This document shows, one piece after another, positions 1 to 11,168 of a DNA stretch of 64,000 bases (its first letter is position 1; every line of letters begins with the position of its first letter). Under the pieces are notes generated by a model, which searched no databases, was not told the DNA's origin, and saw only the letters and a program-made list of their open reading frames with translations. The DNA comes from Pegea sp. RAD2-039. Lineage: Eukaryota; Chordata; Thaliacea; Salpida; Salpidae. The translations under genes and the position numbers were made by a program. The DNA lies in the NCBI GenBank assembly GCA_034620365.1, contig JAQGEQ010000137.1, forward strand, positions 1 to 64,000, in the 5' to 3' direction.

Positions 1-930
1 GTTGTTTACATTTTTACTGTTGTTACTTGATGTTGTTTACATTTTTACTGTTGTTACTTGATGTTGATTACATTTTTACTGTTTTTATTTGATGTTGTTT
101 ACATTTTTACTGTTGTTATTTGATGTTATTTACATTTTTACTGTTGTTACTTGATGTTGATTACATTTTTACTGTTGTTACTTGATGTTGATTACATTTT
201 TACTGTTGTTACTTGATATTGTTTACATTTTTACTGTTGTTACTTGATGTTGTTTACATTTTTACTGTTGTTACTTGATGTTGATTACATTTTTACTGTT
301 GTTATTTGATGTTGTTTACATTTTTACTGTTGTTACTTGATGTTGTTTACATTTTTACTGTTGTTACTTGATGTTGATTACATTTTTACTGTTGTTACTT
401 GATGTTGTTTACATTTTTACTGTTGTTACTTGATGTTGTTTACATTTTTACTGTTGTTACTTGATGTTGTTTACATTTTTACTGTTGTTATTTGATGTTG
501 TTTACATTTTTACTGTTGTTACTTGATGTTGTTTACATTTTTACTGTTGTTACTTGATGTTATTTACATTTTTACTGTTGTTACTTGATGTTGATTACAT
601 CTTTACTGTTGTTACTTGATGTTGTTTACATTTTTACTGATGTTGTTTACATTTTTACTGTTGTTACTTGATGTTGTTTACATTTTTACTGTTGTTACTT
701 GATGTTGATTACATTTTTACTGTTGTTATTTGATGTTATTTACATTTTTACTGTTGTTACTTGATGCTGTTTACATTTTTACTGTTGTTACTTGATGTTG
801 ATTACATTTTTACTGTTGTTACTTGATGTTGTTTACATTTTTACTGTTGTTACTTGATGTTGTTTACATTTTTACTGTTGTTACTTGATGTTGTTTACAT
901 TTTTACTGTTGTTACTTTATGTTGTTTACA
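1..930. repeat. 31-bp tandem satellite, about 30 copies
   Basis: A tandem array with a 31-bp period fills the window start; successive units begin at 1, 32 and 63. The unit is AT-rich, contains TTTACATTTTTACTGTTGTT and ends in TTGAT. Copies differ at a few fixed positions, for example GTTGTTTAC versus GTTGATTAC and TTACTTGAT versus TTATTTGAT. One shortened copy lies near 628-650. The array runs off the left edge, so its full size is unknown, and it decays at about 930-950. No coding potential is apparent. Confidence 0.97.
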
Positions 931-962
931 TTTTGTAATTTCAGTTTTCAAATGTATCAGTG

Positions 963-1219
963 GATCAGTTTATTTTTTAGATCTAAAATCAAAAGTTTTC
1001 GAAATATTTCGATTCGAATTTCATTTTTAAATGTAATCAGTTGTGATTCAATTTAGATTCATTCGAATCAATTGACATCAGAATTGTTGTTTTATAAATT
1101 GTTCAAAAAATCAAACTGAAATTTATCTTTAGATAAAATAATTACTTTTCTATTTTTCCGGTAATATTTACAATTGTTTTAAACAAGTTGCTGTTTCCTT
1201 TTCCAAATTCATTTTCTTT
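963..1219 (+). repeat. Inverted-repeat arm A (~257 bp)
   Basis: This stretch, from GATCAGTTTATTTTTTAGAT to the AAATTCATTTTCTT end, recurs in reverse complement at 6044-6300 with only scattered differences. It is AT-rich and non-coding. The two copies face each other across about 4.8 kb that holds a gene fragment and most of the E-protein gene. It may be a dispersed MITE- or SINE-like element that happens to occur twice, or an inverted duplication. No target-site duplication could be identified with confidence. Confidence 0.9.
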
Positions 1220-1980
1220 TTATGTTTGGAACTTCATGTGAGCAACCATTTCATTCAAGATATCCTTTCACCTGAATTCTTTTTCAAATAAAAAGTTGAA
1301 ATAATTTTTCTACTTCTTCACTTTTATTTTCATTAATCTAAAAATTTCCATCTAAAAGTTTACAAACTTTTGTTTGCTGCGCTAATAATAATTAATATTA
1401 GTTTGCATATTTAGCAGATTTTATAGCAAACATGAAATAGAAGAATTAGAAAGAGAACACTTCATACAATCCAATCTTATTATCAACAGCGAGAAACCGT
1501 GCAGAGCTTCAAGTATTTAGACAACTATTTCATTTCACATTGACAGATAGTAGACAACAAATTAGCAATTGCAGCTGAATTGGAAACTTTACAAGAATTC
1601 TTTTGTTGGCACCAATTGTTGAGAAGATTGTAGCGATTTTTAGCTTTTCGAATTTTCTTTTTAAAGCTGAAGAAATCTTACTCTAACTTGACAATCTATC
1701 TTTGGTATCAGGATAGGGACTTTCCCTAAGCTGAAGAAAGTCTAAATATATTAGTTTGAATGGCTTAGAGGGTGGTTTCGAGCGTACAACACCTTCATCG
1801 ACGCCATCTATTCAAAGACATTCAAATGTTCTGAAGATGCGTGTCTTAATGATATCTAAGATTTTGAGATTTCAATTTTTCTCTATTGATGATCTTATCA
1901 ATTATTTATATCTAAGGACTTTTATCATATAATCGTCGCCCTAATGCTGGTACTTTCTGGGCACTGGACAAGTACCTGGA
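1220..1980. other. Non-coding, no gene seen
   Basis: AT-rich sequence between the repeat arm and the first coding-like exon. No ORF, splice-consistent exon or RNA gene was recognised. From about 1740 the GC content rises toward the gene fragment, so part of this may be its 3' untranslated region on the minus strand. Confidence 0.5.
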
Positions 1981-1986
1981 CATAAT

Positions 1987-2998
1987 TTAACACTCTGATG
2001 CCTTGTTATGTTCATCACGATGCCTTTGAAGCAGAAATGCTGCTTGAAGAGGAGTTCTTAGGTCTTCTAGCTTCACTTTTTGGTTGATGGCTTTCACGAC
2101 CACGTCATTTGGTGGACGCGAGACCAATTGGTCCCTAAGTAGAACACAACTGGCCACTTGGTTGTAAGCAAACCAACTGCACAAGAGAAAATCCTTAAGA
2201 TTGGAAGAGATATAATCTTTGGGTTTGTAGTTGCTTAAAGAGACGACTTCAGATGACAAGAAATCCTTCTATTAAGTCACCCGAGTGGTTCGCGCGCTTT
2301 TAGCGACTAAATCGCGTTTTGAAGATCTTCATATCATATTTACACTGAAGCAGGAATAACGTTTGTAAGATCTGATGACCGAGGACAATTCCACTGTTAC
2401 AAGGATAGGTCCTGGTTACTACCATTCGATGACGTCACGTGACAACTAGATCGCGGTAATGTATCGACGCGTTATGAACGCGCGTCTTTGTCATCGAAAT
2501 GAGAGAGCGAGTATCCGCTTCTTTCTGTCAAAATCTACCAGCAGAAGAGATGCAGTCTTAAGAAGAACGGATGACTTATAAGATCTATCTTCTTCAGTAG
2601 GTGTTGCAGGTGCCCTTAGACCCAGAGATTGTCGCATCACAAAGCTGCCTGAAGAGTTTTAAATCGTGGTCACCATGGTGACAGACACTGACCAGCAACA
2701 GGTCATTAAAATCAAGAGACTTGAAGTTTGAATATTTTTTTATTTGATGATCCAAAATATGAAAATAGTTTAAGCTAACGACGATAGAAAAGGTAAGAAA
2801 CCTTGATTTGTAGAAATTAATCAATTAAAGCATCGATTGCATCAATGAAACTACTTGTAATACTTATATTATCAAAATTAACAGATATTCGAATTGAACC
2901 CACGGTTTGAAAAAGCTGGTAAAAAGTCACGATGACAAGTAGTAGTGACACGTCGTCTCTACTTTCAGCACTAAATGCAAAACAAACAAGATGTATGA
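1987..2998 (-). CDS. 3' exons of an unrecognised conserved-looking gene
   Basis: On the minus strand several exons join with consistent phase. One candidate exon lies at about 2881-2998 and reads AESRDDVSLLLVIVTFYQLF. Another at about 2532-2627 contains SFVMRQSLGLRAPATPTEED. A short exon at about 2343-2391 contains SSDLTNVIPAS. The terminal exon at 1987-2268 has SRPPNDVVVKAINQKVKLED and ends with a TAA stop. Flanking AG and GT signals fit for the last three. The terminal exon looks like a conserved soluble helical domain. I do not recognise the family and assign no function. No convincing 5' exons were found before the E-protein gene begins at 3737, so this may be a truncated copy or a gene with a poorly visible 5' end. 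Confidence 0.45.
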
Positions 2999-3736
2999 AG
3001 CGATAGTGACGTCACCATCGACACAAAGAATACTAAGCCACTAAATAAAGACCTTGACAACGAATATTGTTCCTGTTTCACCTCTAAATGTGAATGTTAT
3101 GAGAAAATAATGATTGCTGGGTTATGTAAGGCAGTTTGGAGTGCCCGACAGGCCACTGGTCGGCTTGTTGTGGCCCAGTATTGATGAGTTTATTGTGGGT
3201 TGAAACTGATGTTGTGTTTAGAGACGTTGAAAAGCGAGAACATTGATTTATAGATTTGAAAATAACAAAAGGATTATTTACATGATTACAAAAGTAAAAA
3301 AAAACAAAATTAAAAAGAGTTGATAAGTCACAAAAAACTAACGCTAGAAAAGTTGCTGGACAAATGGACGTGTGCCACATCACTGTAGGCTTGTTCAACT
3401 TCTCGCTCGCAATATGCTGACTTATAAAAGAAGGCAAAAAAAACGCCGACTCGCTAGAAAGTAGTTAGGTGAGGTTGGCTCACTCGTCAATCAAATGCTT
3501 CAACCAACAGGTCGGTATATGAATCGGTGTATTGGGACAAACAACATGGTTCGGGGTCAGTGGACTGCTAGGAAAATTTCGACACAAGTGGACGGACAAG
3601 CTCTTCAGGCAGTGAAAATGGGACTGACTGAATCACTGGTCCAGTCCTTGACCACCAAATAACAATTTGGCACAGACGGGGCAGCAGCCTGATATTTGAA
3701 CTTTAGCTTTAGAAAGATTGGAATCCGATGAAGGTC
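2999..3736. other. Spacer / probable 3' UTR of the E-protein gene
   Basis: Between the gene fragment and the stop codon of the minus-strand bHLH gene. A longish minus-strand reading frame at 3084-3437 has no recognisable domain and looks like chance or untranslated sequence. Two TGACGTCA palindromes lie close by, at 3007 and 3799. No confident feature was found inside. Confidence 0.4.
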
Positions 3737-6700
3737 TTAAAGTTGAGGAGTATTATCATAAAAAGAAGGATTCTGGGAAGTAGAATCCATGACGGAAGTG
3801 ACGTCACCGAGACCGGAAGCAAACTGTGCTTGTCGGTTGTAGTGAGTATCTTCCATGACGATATCATTTGAACGATTCGGATATTGAAGGTGGGATTGTT
3901 GGATGTAAGATAGTTGAGAAGAATTAGAACTATTCATTATTAGATGAGGAGGTTGTGCTTGTTGGAAAGGATGCTGTGGTTGTTGATAAGGTTGTTGGTG
4001 ATGAGATGTTCTTCGTCTCATCTGTAAATCACGCGCGTTAATGACGTCACTGATTCATTTGAATATTTACTTTATTGACGTGAACTCCTGTAGCTTCATT
4101 AGAAGAGCTAGTAGGAAGCATTTGAGAAGTCCCAGCGATCGAATTTGCTGTGTGTGACGTCCCACCTGTCACGTGACCACTATTCTTGTCTTCGCGTCGT
4201 TTGATGCACGCTGTTTTCGGGTTCAGATTTCGCACTACAACAAAACTGATGAAGATTGGGTCTTTTGGGGCGTGGGGCACCTACATCTGACTTCATTTTC
4301 AAGAGATAAGATCACTTGAACAGCATGATGAAGAATAGAAAGCTTAGTTTGTGGCTTCTCGACTTTTGTGTGGATTTGGACCATGTGACCGAGTTCCTTG
4401 AATGCGTCGTTGATGTCACGAACACGAAGACGTTCGCGCGCGTTGTTCGCCATCCGTCGTTCCTTCTCGCGTTTCTCACGTTCTTCCGGACTCACATCTT
4501 CATCATCTTTGTTGCCAAGACTACAAGTTGAAGCGTTAGAAGCGAGAAGATACGCGATGGTTGCTACTTACTTGCGCTTGCGAGCGCCAGCTTCCTTATC
4601 ATCAAAATCTTGCCGCGTTTCGTCGTTTCGCGTCTCTTGCATCTTCGTCGCTGTAGTTCGAGACTGCAACAAGAGATTTAGATGATATGAGAAAAGAAGA
4701 AAGAAAAAAAGGACTTTTTGACGATTTGTTTTGCACTTGGCTTTCTCTGTGTGATCTTTATCTTTCTTATTTGTAAGATTGGGTTTAGTTACAGAAGATC
4801 TTCCGGTTTCATCAACAAGATAATCGATGCTGTTCATTTGTTGATTTTCTATAAATAACAAAAACATAAGTGGTGTTTACTCATGCGGAACCATGTGCAT
4901 TCACCCGTAACAGATACTGATGTTGCTACTGGATTTGAACCAGCTGATATATGAACTGCTTGATTACTTGCCATCTACAAATATTGAAATTCAAACGAGG
5001 AATTAAATGATGAGAGAGCTCACTGTGGTGACAGTCTGGTTATTACTGTAAGAATAAGCATCTGCGTTCGACTGTTGTGACCAATTGACGTTTGTGGAAC
5101 CCTGTCTAATTAATAAGGAATTATTAAAGACCGCTTGTTGGTTGTCTTCGATATTTTGAGATGACGTCACGTTCACTGTCGTCACTACTTTGTTACCGAC
5201 GTTGTAGTTGGAATTTGTAAAATCTTGTTGAGAGTAATCATCAAATGTCTGTTGGATTGATTTCAGTTATCAGATGTAGATAGATCACTAAATGACTTAC
5301 TGTCGGATTTTCATGAGATGCTGGTTGAGTTTCATTGGTTACAACTGAAGTAGATATATTAGGACTAGTAGTATCCCATGCTTGTTGAAATGGTTGAGTA
5401 GAAAACCCACTCTGTTACATCATTTGATGGAATCAGATGTATTTTATACAAGTTAAGTGCTTACAGTTTGTGAGTAGGCAGGGTTTTGAACACCGTAGCT
5501 ACCTGCACTTGTCGCACACATACCATCTGCCTGAGACTGGAACATATACAAAGAAAAGTTATATAAGATATGAAACCACGTGCTTTATTCAATTGAAATA
5601 TTTACCATTCTTACTGAGTGGTTCGTAAAATTTGATGGTGAGTTGTTCATTGGCCATGAACGTTCAAATGCTGTCCGTGGACCTACAGTGGTCAAGTGGT
5701 CAGGGTTTGTTAGAATGGTTTTAATTACCTTGAAAATTGTTCAAATTCGAGTTATTTCTCACGCAGTTTGGATACATCTCATCATAACTTCGTTTAAAGC
5801 CTAGAAAAGTTTGAATTTGAGGTTGAAGATTCGTAGATGATGACTCAACTGTTATAAGCTTGATTTCCGTTGATTTGTGGAACGTTGTTGTTGTTGCTAG
5901 TGTTAGGAGATGTGTTTTTATGTAGATTACTAATTGAATTCTAGAAAGAGAAATTGGAGTTTGTAAATTAGATGTGAAAGTATCTTTAAATAGATGATAA
6001 GACATAAAAACATTTTTAAATTAAATTTTTTATATAAAAAGTTAAGAAAATGAATTTGGAAAAGGAAACAGCAACTTGTTTAAAACAATTGTAAATATTA
6101 CCGGAAAAATAGAAAAGTAATTATTTTATCTAAAGATAAATTTCAGTTTGATTTTTTGAACAATTTATAAAACAACAATTCTGATGTCAATTGATTCGAA
6201 TGAAACTAAATTGAATCACAACTGATTACATTTGAAAACTGAAATTCGAATCAAAATATTTCGAAAACTTTTGATTTTAGATCTAAAAAATAAACTGATC
6301 TTTCAACTGAAATATTCTCATTAAAAAATATCAACTTCACCAGATTAAAACTCAGATAACTTCTTTTATTTCAAACTATTCGTTTCTAGCTACAAATATT
6401 TTAGAATTAAAACCAGTTTTGATTGGTGGTTGCTTCCGCTGTTAAAGATTAAATTCCAATCGAAGAAAAGATATGAAATTGAAGATTTCAAACTAAGAAA
6501 TTATGCTGAGAAAACGCCAACAAAAACACAATTCTAATTTTATTTTTATTTAAGGCAAAAAAAAGACAGAATTGAAAGAGACTGAAGCGAAGAGAGATAT
6601 GAACAAGGCGAATTCAAGAGATGGAAAGATAAAAGAAAGTGAGAAATAAGCGCAAAAATGACATCTGCAAAGCGGGCCAAAACCTTCTACCGAGCGCTCG

Positions 6701-7690
6701 CATAAAATTTGCATCAAGCTTTCTTCTATAAATTAGCTGCCTGTGTAGGGGAATCTGTTTCACTCTGGCTTTTGTATTTAAAGAAACTAAAAACGCTCTT
6801 AGAATACTTTTGGCAAAATTAGGACTGTACTGGAGCTAGCAAGTTAACTACTAACTGTTCTTTTACGTTTATTTTTCTAATTACAATCCAATCAAAAGTT
6901 CTATTTTCTATAAAAAGGTCTTTTTGATGAATTTTGAAAAGTGTAATCACACATAAATTTAATTAAAAAGTTTGAGAAGTAAAAAAACTGACCGCTGTTT
7001 GTTGGAAGTTGTAGCTATGCTTGTCAACTGCTGGAAAAGAAAATAATTTGTTGATTTTCAAATATTAAAGTTGAAATTAACAAAAAATATTTGGAAACAA
7101 TAATTTGCAAGTGACTAAAATAAAATTCTTTAAAATTAATTAAATATAAAAAAGTTTTAATTTACCTGACAATTCACTACAGTGTGGACCGCCAGGCTGT
7201 CCCACAACCACATTGGGACTGCGCATTGTCATACTACTGTTGGTTGGAATGATATTCTAAAAATATTTAGAAAATTAGAAGAAAATATTCTACTAATAAA
7301 AGAATTAAGACTTGATTAAAAATTATTAAATTAACAAAAGATAGATTAATCAAAATTAAAAGTAGTTAGAAATTGAAATTTATTTATAAATTATTCTGAT
7401 AAATAAACAGCTAAAAAATAACTTTAGGAAATATTGAAATTTAAAGAAATAAAGTTTACAGAAATCCAAAAAACTATTTTTACAAATTAATAATTTAATT
7501 AAAAACAACATTTCTTTAAATTTCAATAAAAATAAATTGTTTTTAAAAATATTTTGAAACACAATCATACTAAATAGAAAAAAATATTTGCTCTAAAGAA
7601 AATGTTTATAAAGTTATACATTGTTTAAAGAAATATTCAAATTTATCAAAATACTTACTGCAATTGTTTGGGGCATTTGAACAGTGTTTT
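3737..7690 (-). CDS. E-protein (class I bHLH) transcription factor, TCF3/TCF4/TCF12/daughterless type
   Basis: The bHLH exon (4285-4520, minus) encodes [19 protein letters not shown], then a loop and second helix with [20 protein letters not shown]. The next exon (4071-4234) continues with [15 protein letters not shown]. This is the diagnostic E-protein bHLH plus its C-terminal extension; such proteins bind E-boxes as homodimers or with tissue-specific bHLH partners in the nucleus. The last exon (3737-4021) is Gln/Ser/Asn-rich. Upstream exons rich in Ser, Asn and Gln lie at 4572-4663, about 4880-4976, 5030-5248, 5302-5405, 5465-5543, 5615-5682, 5763-5800, 6993-7030, 7166-7256 and about 7659-7692. 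Helix 1 to loop is diverged ([10 protein letters not shown] where the family usually has GRMCQLHLKS). Three introns near the bHLH are only 49-51 bp. The canonical N-terminal activation domain 1 was not found, so the 5' end is uncertain. A repeat copy (6044-6300) sits in an intron. Confidence 0.9.
6044..6300 (-). repeat. Inverted-repeat arm B (~257 bp)
   Basis: Reverse-complement copy of 963-1219, lying in an intron of the E-protein gene between the exons at 5763-5800 and 6993-7030. Conservation is high along the whole length, including the ATTACCGG segment and both ends. It has no ORF. The position inside an intron favours a mobile or dispersed element over a structural palindrome. Confidence 0.9.
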
Positions 7691-7699
7691 GCCAACCTA

Positions 7700-10600
7700 A
7701 AAATATAATAAACTTTGAAATATAAATTAAATATACGTTTAAAATCAAATAATATGTTTAAAATACCTGAAAAATTATAATTATCTTTTGTATTTGAAAC
7801 CCTTTTAGACTGGAACATTCAATTTTTGTCAAAATTTTATTAAAATTCAATATTTTACCTAACACTCTTAATAAACACCTAAAAAAATGCAATAAATAAA
7901 ATTAAACCCAAAAATTCTTTAGATTTTAAAATCTATAAATATTATGAACATTCCAAAAGTATAAATAACATTTTTGTTTATAATTTAGATAATACCTAAA
8001 AAATAAGTTAATAAATCTGTTTATAAAATGATTATTACAAAATTCAGAATATATTTGAAATATTAGAATGTTCAAGTTCTATATTTAAATTTTATGACTT
8101 TTTTATTTCCTATTTATTATTGCTAATGACAATAGAATCTATTTATCACATCTCAACAACCCTAAAACGGAAGGTGTTTTATTACATGAAAAATTAATAA
8201 GCTTAGGGGGTAAGTTTGAGCAATTAAAGCCAGGAATAATTAACAATGAACTTATGAAATAAGTTCAAATTATAAAAATTCAGGGTAAAAAGTAATTTTT
8301 AAAGATTCATATTGTTTGTAAAATAATACCAACAATCTGATAATTGTTGTTGTTATCGTTACTCAATAGTAACAACGAGTTTAAGATGAATAAATAAACA
8401 AAACACAATAGCCAAGTATTTATTGCGAACAGAAAGACCACAAATATGTAGCTTTTAAATATTTTGAAAAATACCTAGCAGTAAATTGATTTGGTAGTAT
8501 TCATTTAAGTACAAAATAAATGATTTAAAAAATCTTAATCAGCAAAATAAAAAGTAATTATTCAAATACATCGTAAAAAGTTTTTACACGTGTATTATAT
8601 ATATTGTTTTATAATTACACTTCGATGGCTTAAATGTAAATCTTAGAAATTGTAGAAAATAAATCTCATATAAATTTTATGTGAACCTATTCTAAACTGA
8701 CAGATACAACTGAATTAATCAGTTTACAAAAAGAACGAAAAAAACTTGTACTTGACAAGGTATTCAGTCCAAAAAAACCTGGCATAGCCGTCATAGTGTA
8801 ATCTAAAACCTATTTTATCCCGTTTAGTGTTGTCAATTTTATTTTCATAAAAAAATTCTTGAAAAATTATTGCTTATCTTTCTAACTAATTTTTAGAAGT
8901 TACAGATCTTTTTATTTTTTCTATTTTTTATTTCTAAAAATTATTTTTTCATCGATTTTATACAGCTTAAAGAATTTTTAGATAAAAACTACTGCTTAAA
9001 ACTACAAATGAAAGTGATTATTATACTTAAAGTTTTATTTTTAGGGTCGTATAAATACTTTAATTTATTTAAGTAAAGTGATAATTTTAATTAAGTACTT
9101 TTATAATTCTGTATAAAAAATTAACTTTTAAAATAATTGCTTGATTTAATTAAGTATAGACCAACTTGCTTAAGTAAGTTTGAAATAATTAAAAATTTAT
9201 ATGTACTTGTAATTTTATGAGTATTATCTACTTTTATATAAAGATTAAGTTTACAAGCAATCTAATATGTTTAAATTGAATCTGATCAAAGTTGAACATA
9301 ACGATTAAAATTTTCTAAATGTTCAACAATTAAAGAATATCTTCCCAAATATTTTTAATAACAAAATTTCTGCTTTAATTGTAATTAATTGCAAAACTTT
9401 ATAATTATTTCTGTTTAAACAACTTATAAACTTTGCTTTATAAGAACTTTATATTTTTTTACTTATATATTATTATATTTTTATGTATTTTTACACATAC
9501 GTCAAAAGCATTTTACGACTTAATCAAATAATTTTTAAATTTTCTAAAATATAATTTTACAAAATTTATAAAAAGTTTTTTTTTTAATGTTAAAAATTAT
9601 GCTTTTTTATTTTTTCCTTAATTTATTTTTTATTTATTCATATCTTCGTTATTAGTTTCAAAAAGGAAACTAAACTTTTGAAATTCTAGCTATTATTGTT
9701 TTCAAAAAAACTGATATCAAAAATACTAAATAAAGATGTTTAAATCCATAATATTATCAAGTTGTTATAAAATGTGATATTGTTTTGAGTTATTATAACA
9801 TCTGAAAAGGTCTTTTACGTCCTCCAATAAAAAAGTTTAAAGGAAAAGATGAAGTCAATAAGTTTGCTAAATTCACTCTCCAGACTACCATTTAAATTCA
9901 AAATTCTGTTAAACAAGGATATTTTAATAGAGCTTGAACTTTTTAAAATGTCATGTATCGTTTACTGATTGAAATTGATTGACAACTTCTTTTCAAACTT
10001 GTCTAACCTTTAATACCACTACAAGTAAACTAATTTGCACTTTATTCAAATTTATTTGTAAAATTTTAATGGCTTTTGATTTACAATTGTCGGTAACTTA
10101 CAAATCATTTGCTATTTACCTTAACTTATTCAAAATTTAATTCTAAAATTACAAAATTATTCATTTTAATGAATAAAATATACATTATCCAAACTTGCGT
10201 GTACTATCTAATTGATACAAAGCTATAAACATGTTAACAATAAAACCACCATTGCATCCAGTTTATATTTTAAAACTAAAATGATTTGTGGTTCTATTTT
10301 AGGTAGCTTACATATCTGGCTTATCTTTCAAGTCTAAGTTGGTTTTCTAGGTCGTTTTAAAAGGGTTTAATCTACATAATTTCAATAGAACCCAAGATAT
10401 GTACAATTAAAAGCGTGATTAATGCAATGAAGGCTGCTAATTTTGTTGTTTGTTGGTTTTAAATGACTGTCTTCTGTTTATTCAGTCGATATATCTAATG
10501 ATATATCTAGCAGTCTTTCTCGACGCTTTTTCACACTTTTTTACAATAAGCATTTGAAAAGTATTTTCTAATTAAAAAAAATTGTACATTTTATCATTAA

Positions 10601-11168
10601 TATTAGACGTTTAGCTTGAAATTATTATTTGATATTTATACAGATTTTATTCTTATTTTCGGCATAGTTACTTTTTGACTCGTAAACATTTTATCACAAT
10701 TTTCGTAGTTAAGATTATTTTAATTGTTTAAAAATTTTTAAATACTTTTTTAAATGAGTATATAGTTATTTATTATTTTTTTTATAATTTAATATGTGCA
10801 AAATATTTAAATAAAAAGTATATTTGAAATATTTAAATAATATTTCTCTGTGATATTTGCTTATTTATTAATTTTACTAGTAGTAAATATAAAAAAGATA
10901 AATAAAATATTTTTTAATTCTTTTAAAATTGATTTGCATTACTCACAAAATATTTCTATAATTTTAATTAAAATATTAAATATAATTGATAAATTAGTTT
11001 TATTATAATTATTATTATTAAAATATTTTTATAATTTTTATTTATTTATAAAAGCTTCATATTCAATATAGCTTTGATTTCAAACAAATAATGAAATATT
11101 CATAAAACATATTTAAATAGAATTTTTATAGATTGTTTTAATCTTATAGAAAATATAGAAGTAACACA
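7700..11168. other. AT-rich gene desert
   Basis: About 3.4 kb of very AT-rich sequence with long A/T runs. No ORF above background, no family match and no tRNA or other RNA gene was seen. A short possible exon with flanking AG and GT lies on the minus strand near 7861-7880. The undetected 5' exons and promoter of the minus-strand E-protein gene may lie here, as may the promoter of the plus-strand prolyl oligopeptidase gene, so this could serve as a divergent intergenic control region. Confidence 0.5.

Noticed and set aside
1..930. CRISPR-like array at the window start
   Set aside because: The repeats are continuous 31-bp satellite units without unique spacers, in an animal nuclear genome.
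3084..3437. 117-codon minus frame between the gene fragment and the E-protein gene
   Set aside because: No domain, Phe-rich stretch from poly-A/T sequence, and no phase-consistent splice to either gene.
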